Shown here: positions 43,614 to 52,177 of the stretch, piece by piece
How the letters are laid out: each line of letters opens with the position of its first letter
Numbering within the stretch: the first letter of the stretch is position 1
Assembly: GCA_029245025.1 (NCBI GenBank)
Contig: JAQWQC010000006.1
Location: forward strand, 248,001-312,000
Origin: Rhodospirillaceae bacterium
Lineage (GTDB): Bacteria; Pseudomonadota; Alphaproteobacteria; Rhodospirillales; Rhodospirillaceae
Length of the DNA: 64,000 nt
Reading direction: 5' to 3'
Notes under the pieces: generated by a model
The model's database searches: none
Seen by the model: only the letters and a program-made list of their open reading frames with translations
What the model was told of the DNA's origin: nothing
Program-made: the position numbers and the translations under genes

Positions 43614-44135
43614 ATGGAATCGTCTCCTGAGGCCGGGTCCAACGAGCGTGGCGTCACGGCGAAAGTTAAGTGGTTTAATCCAGCCAAAGGCTTTGGTTTT
43701 GTCGCTCCGACCGACGGTACCCCAGACGCTTTTCTCCACGTCTCTGTAGTGCACAAGGCGGGGCTAAGGATATTGCGCCAAGGCGCAACCATAAAGTGCG
43801 CCTTAACAGAAGGCCCTAAGGGACCCCAAGTCACTGTCATAGAAGACGTCGATAACTCAACAGTCGTGGACGACGTCCCAGAAGGCGACGAAGGCGTCAC
43901 CGATGGAGAGATAAAATTCTTTTCTGCCGATAAGGGATATGGATTTGGCGTTCCCCTCGGCGGCGGCAACGATATCTTTATTGGCATCGGAGCGTTGCAA
44001 CGTTCCAATCTTGACCGCTTAGAATCTGGTCAGCGTGTGAAAATGCATGTACAGGATGGCCCTAAAGGACCGATGGCGACTCAAGTAGAAGTCATGGACG
44101 ATACATCACCAGCGGCGGAGAGTGCCGAAGAATAA
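43614..44135 (+). CDS. Two-domain cold-shock protein
   Basis: 173 residues holding two cold-shock (OB-fold) domains. Domain 1 (about 12-78) has VKWFNPAKGFGFV with RNP1 at 25-30 and RNP2 FLHVSV at 40-45. Domain 2 (about 95-160) has IKFFSADKGYGFGV and DIFIGIGAL. An acidic linker (DDVPEGDEGVTD) joins them, and the tail is acidic. RNA chaperone acting on single-stranded RNA. The 198-bp leader after glpK contains a TATAAT at about 43532; cold-shock leaders are often long and regulatory. Double-CSD proteins are common in alphaproteobacteria. Confidence 0.93.
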   Translation: MESSPEAGSNERGVTAKVKWFNPAKGFGFVAPTDGTPDAFLHVSVVHKAGLRILRQGATIKCALTEGPKGPQVTVIEDVDNSTVVDDVPEGDEGVTDGEIKFFSADKGYGFGVPLGGGNDIFIGIGALQRSNLDRLESGQRVKMHVQDGPKGPMATQVEVMDDTSPAAESAEE

Positions 44136-44169
44136 TCACAAATTCCAATTAGGAAGTCGCGCGACTGAC

Positions 44170-45405
44170 TTAGGAAACTGTGCGGCGTTTTTGTGTGGTC
44201 AGCCAGAAGACTGTGCACAAAGCGACAGTCAGCGGAACAACCATCGCACCATTGACGGCGACCCAGCCAAAGCCATTCTGCAGGGCGCCGGAGGAAAAGG
44301 TCGCGACTGAGATTGTCGCAAATACCAGAAAATCGTTTGCCGCTTGCGCTTTTTCTTGCTCACTCTGGCGATAGGTTTCGGTAAGCAAAGCCGTGCCGCC
44401 GATGTACATAAAGTTCCAGCCCAGCCCAAGCGCAACAAGGCCTAACCAAAAATTGATGAATTCCACACCGGCAAGGTTTGATGCCATGCTGATCACGTTG
44501 AGTACGACGCCTGCAAGAATAATTCGCACAGCGCCGAACTTTTTAATCAAAGACCCGGTAAAAAAACTTGGGCTGAACATCGCCAACGCATGCCATTGAA
44601 TAACGAACGCAGCATCTTCAAATGCGAAACCGAAATCCACCATGGATAAAGGTGTCGCACTCATGACCATAATCATTACACCGTAACCGACCATGGCTGC
44701 GATCGCCGCAACGATAAACTTGGGTTGACGCATAACCTCTAACAACGGGCGCTCGACGGTCTCCGGCGATACTGGCGGTTGTGCAAACTTAGTCAGCGCT
44801 GCGGCTTGAATAAGACAGGCCGTGAAAGCCGTAAGGGCAGAAATCGCTGCGTAGCAGCCAGCAAAAACGACTGGAGAGAATAGATCGCGCGTAGCTTTGG
44901 CCAGTTCAGGTCCAAAGACAGCAGAGAAAATTCCACCAGCCATAACCAACGAAATTGCCTTTGCGCGCTTTTCTGGCGGAGCCGCCTCAGCTGCCGCAAA
45001 TCTGTAGTACCCCCAGAACGCGTTGTGAACACCAAGAAAAACGGCGCTGACTATGAGAAGAGTAAAGCTGCCCTGCAACAACGCGTAGCTACCAATTACT
45101 CCGCCACCGATGCCGATTATTTGACCCATTGTGAAACCAATCCGGCGTCCCACATTTTTCATCCAAAGAGCTGCTGGAAACGTCGTGAGCATTGTCGCGA
45201 CAAATTGCAATGCCAACGGCAAGGTCGCGAGCCTTGGATCAGGCGCAATATGGGCACCAGCAAGTGCGGTCACCAGCATGACAATACTGGCTCCGGTCAT
45301 CGACAAGGCTTGAGCGAGGGCTAAGACAAGAACCGTCCAGCGAGACTTGCGGTGATCAAAAGAATAAACGGCGGCGCCCGTTAATACATCGCTGTCATTT
45401 GTCAT
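44170..45405 (-). CDS. MFS transporter
   Basis: 411 residues with 12 predicted membrane segments. The motif A equivalent is weak (LWMKNVGRRIGFTMG between helices 2 and 3), and ETYRQSEQEKAQAANDFLVF lies in the second half, a pattern of uncharacterised proteobacterial exporters sometimes called NreB- or YcaD-like. Substrate unknown. The start overlaps the preceding gene's stop by 4 bases (ATGA), so it is coupled to the small membrane protein upstream. Confidence 0.85.
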   Translation of the reverse strand: MTNDSDVLTGAAVYSFDHRKSRWTVLVLALAQALSMTGASIVMLVTALAGAHIAPDPRLATLPLALQFVATMLTTFPAALWMKNVGRRIGFTMGQIIGIGGGVIGSYALLQGSFTLLIVSAVFLGVHNAFWGYYRFAAAEAAPPEKRAKAISLVMAGGIFSAVFGPELAKATRDLFSPVVFAGCYAAISALTAFTACLIQAAALTKFAQPPVSPETVERPLLEVMRQPKFIVAAIAAMVGYGVMIMVMSATPLSMVDFGFAFEDAAFVIQWHALAMFSPSFFTGSLIKKFGAVRIILAGVVLNVISMASNLAGVEFINFWLGLVALGLGWNFMYIGGTALLTETYRQSEQEKAQAANDFLVFATISVATFSSGALQNGFGWVAVNGAMVVPLTVALCTVFWLTTQKRRTVS

Positions 45406-45716
45406 CCGCCGCTCGCGTCAGCTCGTGTGCCATCTTCATTTCGACGCGAGAGAATGAGATCAAACCATTGGGCGAAAAGTGGCTTTGCATCTTCCGGTGG
45501 GACGCAATCAATAACAATGGGGTCCTTAGCGTAAGGGTTCACTGGCGGCGCACTTGTTTCCTCGCCAAACACACAGGGCGTCACGGACACGGTACTTGGC
45601 CTATCTTCCACGATCAGCCCGTTCATCCACATCACCAAAAGAGTGAGCGCAAAGGTGACGCCTACCGCAGCAACGGATCCAGCCAGAAAGCGTAGGATGT
45701 AGGGCATCTTGACCAT
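45402..45716 (-). CDS. Small membrane protein of unknown function
   Basis: 104 residues: one N-terminal membrane segment (FLAGSVAAVGVTFALTLLVMWM), then a Pro/Asp-rich soluble part with two cysteines (VTPCVFGEE and IDCVPPED) that would face the periplasm and could form a disulfide. No family recognised. It is translationally coupled to the MFS gene and may be an accessory subunit of it (inference). Confidence 0.65.
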   Translation of the reverse strand: MVKMPYILRFLAGSVAAVGVTFALTLLVMWMNGLIVEDRPSTVSVTPCVFGEETSAPPVNPYAKDPIVIDCVPPEDAKPLFAQWFDLILSRRNEDGTRADASGG

Positions 45717-45787
45717 GGCTGTGGCTTACACCCCTTGACCAAGGCTGTGAAGAGCCCTGTCATAATGCACGAGAAGGAGAGCTGCAT

Positions 45788-45856
45788 ATGACAGGATTTT
45801 CAGACCCTAGCCCCAAATTCGACACATTTGAGCCGTCTGATAATGATGTGAATTGA
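45788..45856 (+). CDS. Candidate 22-residue peptide
   Basis: ATG at 45788 to TGA at 45856 encodes MTGFSDPSPKFDTFEPSDND plus Val-Asn. AAGGAG lies 8 bases before the ATG, one of the best ribosome-binding sites in the window. TTGACC and CATAAT occur upstream, but 20 bp apart, too far for a standard promoter. The stop lies 5 bases before the strong hairpin at 45862. Acidic and Asp/Pro/Ser-rich, with no hydrophobic segment. It could be a leader peptide for the hairpin or an independent small protein. Confidence 0.4.
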   Translation: MTGFSDPSPKFDTFEPSDNDVN

Positions 45857-45861
45857 AGTTA

Positions 45862-45920
45862 GACGGACCGATAGCGCGTGCCTCCCCTCCCCCCGTCCTC
45901 GAACGCGCTGTTGGTCCGTC
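45862..45920 (+). ncRNA. Strong hairpin with C-rich anti-Shine-Dalgarno-like loop
   Basis: GACGGACCGATAGCGCGT pairs with ACGCGCTGTTGGTCCGTC over 18 continuous base pairs (two G-U). The 23-nt loop reads CCTCCCCTCCCCCCGTCCTC at its core, complementary to AGGAGG-type ribosome-binding sites. No T run follows, so it is not an ordinary terminator. It lies between a micro-ORF and irr in a 313-bp gap. Alphaproteobacterial anti-SD small RNAs with CCUCCUCCC loops are a known theme; membership of that group is inference. Confidence 0.5.
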
Positions 45921-46029
45921 GCCACTACCAGCATTTTTCACAGGTTTCAGCGCCTCACGCAGATTAAACCTTCATAAAACGGGGTCTATTTGTTAGAATG
46001 CGTCCAAAGAACAACTGGAACTTTTTGCC

Positions 46030-46461
46030 ATGTCTGCGGCCAAAACCAAGAAAACTGTCACAAATGAAACAGCGCTAGCTGAGCAACTGCGCGAAGTTGG
46101 CCTGCGTCCGACACAACAACGGATGGCCTTAGCGGACCTTTTGTTTGGCCGCGGCAATCGTCATATCACCGCAGAATCTTTATACAATGACGCTTTAACC
46201 GCTGGTGTGAACGTTTCCCTGGCAACAGTTTACAACGCTCTTCACACGTTCACCGCAAAGGGTCTTTTGCGGGAAATTACGATCGATTCAACACGATCTT
46301 ACTTTGATACTAATGTCGACGAACATCATCACTTCTATTTTGAGAAATCTGGTCGGCTGGAAGATATCGACCATACCAGCGTCAAGTTGGCCCGGCTCCC
46401 GGAAGCGCCTGATGGATTGCCCGTCTCCCGTATCGATGTGGTGATCCGCATCGACGGATAA
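46030..46461 (+). CDS. irr: Iron response regulator Irr (Fur family)
   Basis: 143 residues. Fur-type winged helix (LREVGLRPTQQRMALADLLF, HITAESLYNDA, VSLATVYNALHTF), then the dimer domain with DEHHHFYFE (His 99-101), the triple His seen in Irr rather than Fur. It lacks the CxxC zinc pairs of classic Fur. Irr senses haem status and represses iron-rich proteins when iron is low. A perfect Irr box lies 37 bp after its stop, in front of rubrerythrin. Confidence 0.92.
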   Translation: MSAAKTKKTVTNETALAEQLREVGLRPTQQRMALADLLFGRGNRHITAESLYNDALTAGVNVSLATVYNALHTFTAKGLLREITIDSTRSYFDTNVDEHHHFYFEKSGRLEDIDHTSVKLARLPEAPDGLPVSRIDVVIRIDG

Positions 46462-46497
46462 TTGACTGACTAAATCAAAGCGACCTCCCCCCTAACA

Positions 46498-46512
46498 TTA
46501 GAATTATTCTAA
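46498..46512. promoter_or_regulatory. Irr box / iron control element
   Basis: TTAGAA-TTA-TTCTAA, a perfect 15-bp palindrome matching the ICE/Irr-box consensus as I know it. It sits 115 bp before the rubrerythrin ATG and 37 bp after the irr stop. TTGACT follows at 46519. Expected effect: repression of the rubrerythrin operon by Irr under iron limitation. Confidence 0.75.
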
Positions 46513-46626
46513 TCTTATTGACTTCGGTTATTTTGGTGCCGTAAAACACCGGCGAGTGGCTTAGTGTCGCAACAACCAAGCCACGTCAGATTCGATTCTC
46601 AAACAGACTCTTTTCAGGAGGGACCT

Positions 46627-47049
46627 ATGGCAGATCTCAAAGGTAGTAAGACGGAAGAAAGCTTGAAGGCGGCATTCGCTGGCGAAAGCCAAGCCAACCG
46701 TCGTTATCTCTATTTCGCACAAAAGGCTGACGTCGAAGGTCAGAACGAAGTATCCGCACTATTTCGCTCCACAGCGGAAGGTGAAACCGGTCACGCGTTT
46801 GGCCACCTCGAGTATCTAGAGCCTGTCGGCGATCCTGCAACCGGTGAGCCAATAGGTGATTCCGCCTCCAACCTAAAGTCAGCCGTTGCGGGTGAAACAC
46901 ACGAATACACGGATATGTATCCAGGCATGGCGAAGACCGCCCGAGAAGAAGGCTTTGATGAAATTGCTGACTGGTTCGAAACCCTCGCTAAGGCTGAAAA
47001 GTCACACGCGGGTAGATTCCAAAAAGCTCTCGAGAATCTCGACGGCTAA
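46627..47049 (+). CDS. Rubrerythrin-type diiron protein
   Basis: 140 residues of ferritin-like four-helix bundle with the diiron ligands in [50 protein letters not shown] and [12 protein letters not shown]. The C-terminal rubredoxin (CxxC) domain of classic rubrerythrin is absent, making this a short, sulerythrin-like form. It reduces peroxide or stores iron safely. ATG 46627 has AGGAGGG 5-6 bases upstream; the 21-residue longer reading is rejected. First gene of an Irr-controlled unit with the Fe-S and DUF3501 genes. Confidence 0.9.
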   Translation: MADLKGSKTEESLKAAFAGESQANRRYLYFAQKADVEGQNEVSALFRSTAEGETGHAFGHLEYLEPVGDPATGEPIGDSASNLKSAVAGETHEYTDMYPGMAKTAREEGFDEIADWFETLAKAEKSHAGRFQKALENLDG

Positions 47050-47127
47050 GCTGATTTTATCTGGACCGGCTAGGATCAGCCGGTCCAGACATTCTTTCTT
47101 TCCTACGAAAAGCAGTGAGACTCGGCC

Positions 47128-48462
47128 ATGCGCGAAGGCAGCCTGGACGCCCCAACTCGACACCCTATTGATTGGCAGAATCCGGATTTTTTCGATATAG
47201 AGAAACTAGACGCAGAATTGCGTAGACAATTCGATACCTGCCATAGCTGTCGGCGCTGCTTTAATCTCTGTGATTCTTTTCCACGTCTTTTTGATTTGGT
47301 TGACGATCAAGAAGACGAATTGGATGGCGTCGATAGCGCTAGTTTTAAGTCGGTGGTCGATGCTTGTACTCTGTGCGACATGTGTTTCCTAACCAAATGT
47401 CCTTACGTGCCACCTCACGAATTCAATATTGATTTTCCTCATCTAATGCTGCGGTATCGTGCCGCAGAAAAAGCCAATAACGGCACTCCATTTTTTGACA
47501 AACAACTCACAGAGACAGACCGAAACGGAAGGCTTGCTGGCAGTGTGGCTGGGGTAGCTAACTGGGGATTCAAACGCGGTAACGGTCTAACCCGGCCTCT
47601 GCTTGAAGTTGTCGCGGGAGTCGATAAAAATGCCGAACTACCAAAGTATCATGGCAAAACATTTCAAGGGCTTGCCTCAGAGAATCCCCCAACCGTAAAT
47701 CGCGCGGCACCCGCGCAGGGCCGCAAGGCGGTAATCTTCGCCACTTGCTTCGCTAACTATAACAATCCTGACATTGGGACAGCTGCTCTCAACGTACTCG
47801 CCCACAACGGCGTGAAGACAGAAGTTGTTTACCCTGGGTGCTGTGGAATGCCGCAACTTGAGCAGGGCGACATTTCACGCGTGGCAGAAAAAGCTAGGGC
47901 AATAGCTGCTGAGCTCAGGCCATATGTCGAAGCTGGCAAAGATATCATCGCCCTGATCCCGTCCTGTGCGTTAATGATGAAGTTTGAATGGCCGCTGATC
48001 GTTCCTGATGATGAAAACATTACGCGCCTCGCCCAGGCTACCTTCGATATTTCAGAATACGTTATGACCATCGCCAGCGAAGACGGCTTAGCAGCTGGCC
48101 TCAAACCAATAGACGGACCAGTTGCTTTGCATCTCGCGTGCCATGCGCGAGCCCAGAACATGGGCCCAAAGGGTGCCGAGATGTTGCGAGCTATACCAAA
48201 CGCGAAAGTCTCCATCGTGGAGCGGTGCTCTGGTCATGGAGGGTCTTGGGGAATTAAGAAAGAGAACTTTAGCGTGGCAACGAAATTTGCCAAGCAGACG
48301 GTCAAGAAACTCACCGATGCGAAACCGACCTACGTATGTTCTGAGTGCCCTCTGGCAGGCAAACATCTAGTGCAAGGAATGGAAGCCCTGGGCGAAGATG
48401 CGCCCAAGATTGATCAATCAGTTCACCCCATTCAGGTGCTGGCCAAATCCTACGGATTCTAG
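47128..48462 (+). CDS. GlpC/HdrD-like Fe-S protein with CCG domains
   Basis: 444 residues. Two [4Fe-4S] clusters near the N-terminus: CHSCRRCFNLC and CTLCDMCFLTKCP. Then two cysteine-rich (CCG) domains: CFANY...PGCCGMPQLEQG, and CHARAQNM...ERCSGHGGSWG. This matches the anaerobic glycerol-3-phosphate dehydrogenase subunit C / heterodisulfide reductase family. In the rubrerythrin-GlpC-like-DUF3501 cluster it is thought to pass electrons to the diiron protein (inference from recurring gene order). Confidence 0.88.
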   Translation: MREGSLDAPTRHPIDWQNPDFFDIEKLDAELRRQFDTCHSCRRCFNLCDSFPRLFDLVDDQEDELDGVDSASFKSVVDACTLCDMCFLTKCPYVPPHEFNIDFPHLMLRYRAAEKANNGTPFFDKQLTETDRNGRLAGSVAGVANWGFKRGNGLTRPLLEVVAGVDKNAELPKYHGKTFQGLASENPPTVNRAAPAQGRKAVIFATCFANYNNPDIGTAALNVLAHNGVKTEVVYPGCCGMPQLEQGDISRVAEKARAIAAELRPYVEAGKDIIALIPSCALMMKFEWPLIVPDDENITRLAQATFDISEYVMTIASEDGLAAGLKPIDGPVALHLACHARAQNMGPKGAEMLRAIPNAKVSIVERCSGHGGSWGIKKENFSVATKFAKQTVKKLTDAKPTYVCSECPLAGKHLVQGMEALGEDAPKIDQSVHPIQVLAKSYGF

Positions 48463-48519
48463 TGACGAATTTTATTTTATGGGGGCGGCACCCCAACCAA
48501 ACGATTCACGGACCGAGAA

Positions 48520-49113
48520 ATGATTAATTCTAAGAAAGCGATTACCCGTGACGACCTGATGCCCATGGAGGAATACGGCAAGATTCGCCGCGAACATCGC
48601 CGCACCCTCATCGCAACCAAAGCGAAAAGACGCATTCATGTTGGACCATTCGCGACATTTCATTTTGAGAACTACGATACCATGTGGGCCCAAGTTCAAG
48701 AAATGCTCTATGTGGAAAAAGGCGGTGAAGCACAGATCTCTGATGAGCTAGAGGCTTACAACCCTCTTATTCCGCAAGGTCAGGAACTTGTTGCGACGTT
48801 GCTCATTGAAATTGAGGATGAAGGGCGACGACGACGCACTTTGGCAACCCTTGGGCATATAGAAGAGAAAATCGTTCTCTCGTTTGGTGATAATCGCATT
48901 GTTGGCGTGCCGGAAGACGACGTCGAACGAACCACGGAAGAGGGTAAAACTTCAGCGGTGCACTTTATTACATTCCCGTTCTCGCCTGATCAAATTTCCG
49001 CTTTCAAGCAGGGTGGCATTCAGGTCATGCTAGGCATCGAGCATGAGAATTACCAACATACGTCTGTCCTTCAGAACGAGACAAAGACGGAGTTAGTTGG
49101 CGACCTGGGCTGA
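48520..49113 (+). CDS. DUF3501 family protein
   Basis: 197 residues starting with ITRDDLMPMEEYGKIRREHR and containing VGPFATFHFENYDTMWAQVQEML and TFPFSPDQISAFK, the DUF3501 hallmarks. No known catalytic motif. It follows the GlpC-like gene, its usual partner, and is probably the last gene of the peroxide-defence unit. Function unknown. Confidence 0.88.
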   Translation: MINSKKAITRDDLMPMEEYGKIRREHRRTLIATKAKRRIHVGPFATFHFENYDTMWAQVQEMLYVEKGGEAQISDELEAYNPLIPQGQELVATLLIEIEDEGRRRRTLATLGHIEEKIVLSFGDNRIVGVPEDDVERTTEEGKTSAVHFITFPFSPDQISAFKQGGIQVMLGIEHENYQHTSVLQNETKTELVGDLG

Positions 49114-49117
49114 TTAC

Positions 49118-49666
49118 CTAGTCGACCGATTCCTCATAGTAGAGTCCCCAAAATAAATTACGGTTCAGCCAACCTTTAGTACCGTTGACTTCGATCAAAC
49201 AGAGCTCAGTTTGCTTTGGGCATCGATCTACAATGATCACCACGCCAGCCGCGATCTCTGCGATGACAGCGCTTGAGGGCGCCGACCCTTTATAGAGAAA
49301 AGATACATCGTTAGTGACCAACCCGGTGCGCTGTCCTGACAACATACTTTGGTGCACCCACCCCTCTTCACCATCCGGGTCTCTGATCTGTCGCCAAATA
49401 TCAAACTCGTCGGTAATTTCAACGGGCAAGTTGCGCCGTTGATAAACCCACATCACAGGATAACGTTTTCCTGGACCGGTACGCATATTCACAGGTTCAG
49501 TTCTAAGAGATACAAAACGGGGGAGTGGAAGAGACGAAACCCGGCCTTGTTGCGCCGAGACCGTTGGACTGATGAACACGAAACCGGTCATCAAGGTTGC
49601 CATTACGGCTCCTCCGATCACCATCGTGCGACCTAACCGGGGCCGAAGTTTTGAGCGATCCTTCAT
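49118..49666 (-). CDS. Bacterial SH3-domain secreted protein
   Basis: 182 residues. Membrane or signal segment (MVIGGAVMATLMTGFVFISPTVSAQ), then two SH3-like units: LRTEPVNMRTGPGKRYPVMWVYQRRN (classic SH3_3 opening) and the later LYKGSAPSSAVIAEIAAGVVI...NGTKGWLNRNLFWGLY. Such proteins bind the cell wall or periplasmic partners. Convergent with the DUF3501 gene with 4 bases between. Confidence 0.88.
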   Translation of the reverse strand: MKDRSKLRPRLGRTMVIGGAVMATLMTGFVFISPTVSAQQGRVSSLPLPRFVSLRTEPVNMRTGPGKRYPVMWVYQRRNLPVEITDEFDIWRQIRDPDGEEGWVHQSMLSGQRTGLVTNDVSFLYKGSAPSSAVIAEIAAGVVIIVDRCPKQTELCLIEVNGTKGWLNRNLFWGLYYEESVD

Positions 49667-49785
49667 AGTCTTTGTCTTGCCTTAAAAAGGGTGTTTTGGC
49701 AACGGATTACCATGTATCCACTTGGATTCTGGACAAGGTGCACGGCGCCTGGTAGGCAGAGACTTCTGTTCCCCGGGAGATCCGG

Positions 49786-50766
49786 ATGACCCTCAAGAAA
49801 CCTTCCGTCATCGTAACGCGTAAACTGCCAGAAGCAGTTGAAACTCGGATGATGGAACTCTTTGACGTTCGCCTAAATGCGGATGACACTCCATTTGATC
49901 GCGAAGCTTTAGGCAACGCGCTGACGTCATGCGACGTCCTTGTCTCCACTCTTACAGATAGTATTGATGCGGACCTGTTATCCGCACCCAACATATCAGC
50001 ACGACTAATCTCTAATTTTGGTAATGGCACGGATCACATCGATGTTGCAGGTGCGCAAGCAGCCGGTATTGCTGTAACAAACACACCGGATGTTCTCACA
50101 GAAGATACTGCTGACATGGCAATGGCATTGATCGTTGCCGTCCCGCGCCGACTTGTTGAGGGCGCACGGATCATTGAAGAGGGTCGATTTACCGGGTGGA
50201 GCCCAACCCACATGCTTGGCCGCCGCATGTCAGGCAAACGACTTGGTATTATCGGCATGGGGCGTATTGGATTCGCAGTTGGTAAACGCGCCCGCGGCTT
50301 TGGAATGACCGTGCACTATCACAACCGCCACCGCCTATTGCCCGAGATTGAGCAGGAAGTTGAAGCCACTTATTGGGAAAGCCTGGATCAGATGCTCGCC
50401 CGCATGGATGTCATTTCAATTCATTGCCCACATACACCTGCGACATTTCATTTGCTGTCTGAACGGCGGCTCAAACTGTTGAAAGAGGACGCCTATATCG
50501 TCAACGTCGCTCGCGGCGAGATTGTCGACGAGGATGCGCTTATTCGCATGCTAGAGGCTGGCACCTTGGCAGGCGCTGCGCTGGACGTCTTTGAGCATGA
50601 ACCTGCAGTCAATCCAAAATTACTCGCATCATATAACGTGACTCTTCTCCCTCATATGGGCTCCGCGACCATTGAAAGTCGGATCGCCATGGGTGAAAAA
50701 GTCATCATAAACATTAAGGCTTTCGTTGACGGTCATCGCCCCCCAGACCGCGTTCTTCCCGCCTAA
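49786..50766 (+). CDS. D-2-hydroxyacid dehydrogenase (glyoxylate/hydroxypyruvate reductase type)
   Basis: 326 residues. NAD(P)-binding GKRLGIIGMGRIGFAVGKRA, then the catalytic set: Arg in NVARGEIVDEDAL, Glu in ALDVFEHEP, His in LLPHMGSAT. FGNGTDHIDVAGAQAAGI is typical of the GyaR/GhrB group. It reduces glyoxylate or hydroxypyruvate, or acts on a related 2-oxoacid. GGGAGA precedes the ATG. Its 3' end overlaps the pabB reading frame. Confidence 0.9.
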   Translation: MTLKKPSVIVTRKLPEAVETRMMELFDVRLNADDTPFDREALGNALTSCDVLVSTLTDSIDADLLSAPNISARLISNFGNGTDHIDVAGAQAAGIAVTNTPDVLTEDTADMAMALIVAVPRRLVEGARIIEEGRFTGWSPTHMLGRRMSGKRLGIIGMGRIGFAVGKRARGFGMTVHYHNRHRLLPEIEQEVEATYWESLDQMLARMDVISIHCPHTPATFHLLSERRLKLLKEDAYIVNVARGEIVDEDALIRMLEAGTLAGAALDVFEHEPAVNPKLLASYNVTLLPHMGSATIESRIAMGEKVIINIKAFVDGHRPPDRVLPA

Positions 50767-52177
50767 GTTAGAGCGGGATAAAAACGACATATTGCTCGTA
50801 CGGGAGGTTCCCTGGCGGGACCCTCTCGTCGCTTTCACCCCATTTGCCAACGACTCTGTGGCCGCCCTTTTACATGGCGATGGTGCAGACGATATGGGCC
50901 GGTGGTCTTATATGGCCGTGTCTCCGTTCTCAATACTGAATGTTGATGCATCCATGAACACAACCGTCGACGGAGCCCCTGTATCTGGCGATGCCTTTAA
51001 CGTACTTAATGAGTTACTCCATCACCACGCCATAGCGTCTACGCAGTCACCAGCCCCGTTTTGTGGCGGCGCCGTTGGGTTTTATGGGTACGAACTTGGA
51101 CGTCTGGTGGAAAATCTGCCTGATTCGCGCGACGGTGCGACCAACCCCGCGATGGTTGTTGGCTTATACGATGTGGTGATGGCTTTTGACCATCGTGATC
51201 ATAAAGCCTGGGTGATGTCTTCAGGTTTCCCGGAAACAGATTTAGATCGCCGCGTAATCAGAGCGGATACGCGAGCGCAGTGGTTGATTGACCAAATTGA
51301 GAATGCATCGCCACAAGCGCCTACCAAAACACAGAGTAAGTGGTCAGCCGATCAAGAGCGCCATGATATTGAAAAATCAATTCAAGACACGATCGAATAC
51401 ATCAAGGCAGGAGATATTTTCCAAGCCAATATTACTCAGCGCTATACGGCGACAAAGCCTGTTGGGGTTACAGCCTGGGATTTATTCAGCCGCCTCAGGA
51501 CAGTTGTCTCATCCCCGTTTGGCGCGTTCATTGCCAGCACATCAGACTTTCACATCCTATCGGCGTCGCCCGAGCGTTTTCTAAAGGTGACACGATGCGG
51601 GAAAGTGGAATCCCGGCCTATCAAAGGTACGCGTCCCCGGCATAACGATCCAACCGTCGATGCGTCGCTAGCATTGGAGCTGAAAAACAGTGAGAAGGAT
51701 CAAGCAGAGAACTTGATGATCTGCGACCTCATGCGCAATGACCTCTCTCGTGTCTGTGAAACAGGCAGTGTAGTGGTCCCACAGCGTTGTTCTGTTGAAA
51801 CGTTTACTCGGGTCCATCACTTGGTTTCTGTCATTACCGGCCAACTCCAGCGCGATAAAACAGCGGTTGATCTGTTGCGGGCTTGTTTCCCGGGCGGTTC
51901 AGTCACCGGCGCTCCCAAAGTACGGGCGATGGAGATCATTCACGATCTGGAACCGGTCGCCAGAGGGCCGTACTGCGGTGCAATCGGCTGGATTGGATTT
52001 GACGGTGCGATGGATACATCCATCGTCATTAGAAATTTGACTGTCAGTGGGGATCAAGTGATCGCTCAAGCTGGCGGTGGTATTGTCGCTGATTCTGAAC
52101 CCGCACTGGAATATGAAGAAGGTATGGTAAAGATACGTCCCTTACTTTCTGTTCTCGACCCTACAGCGTTGACATGA
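50726..52177 (+). CDS. pabB: Aminodeoxychorismate synthase component I
   Basis: Up to 483 residues; makes 4-amino-4-deoxychorismate from chorismate and glutamine-derived ammonia for folate. Chorismate-binding domain: SASPERFLKV, SRPIKGTRPRHNDP, LMICDLMRNDLSRVCETGSV, GGSVTGAPKVRAMEIIHDLEP, RGPYCGAIGWIG. The TTG start at 50726 overlaps the dehydrogenase gene by 41 bases. The homologous region begins near KNDILLVREVPWRDP, so a later start is possible. No PabA amidotransferase domain is fused. Coupled to the downstream lyase gene. Confidence 0.92.
   Translation: MTVIAPQTAFFPPKLERDKNDILLVREVPWRDPLVAFTPFANDSVAALLHGDGADDMGRWSYMAVSPFSILNVDASMNTTVDGAPVSGDAFNVLNELLHHHAIASTQSPAPFCGGAVGFYGYELGRLVENLPDSRDGATNPAMVVGLYDVVMAFDHRDHKAWVMSSGFPETDLDRRVIRADTRAQWLIDQIENASPQAPTKTQSKWSADQERHDIEKSIQDTIEYIKAGDIFQANITQRYTATKPVGVTAWDLFSRLRTVVSSPFGAFIASTSDFHILSASPERFLKVTRCGKVESRPIKGTRPRHNDPTVDASLALELKNSEKDQAENLMICDLMRNDLSRVCETGSVVVPQRCSVETFTRVHHLVSVITGQLQRDKTAVDLLRACFPGGSVTGAPKVRAMEIIHDLEPVARGPYCGAIGWIGFDGAMDTSIVIRNLTVSGDQVIAQAGGGIVADSEPALEYEEGMVKIRPLLSVLDPTALT

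Noticed and set aside
45735-45766. TTGACC/CATAAT as a sigma-70-type promoter for the micro-ORF
   Set aside because: Spacing is 20 bp, outside the normal range, so it is mentioned but not annotated.
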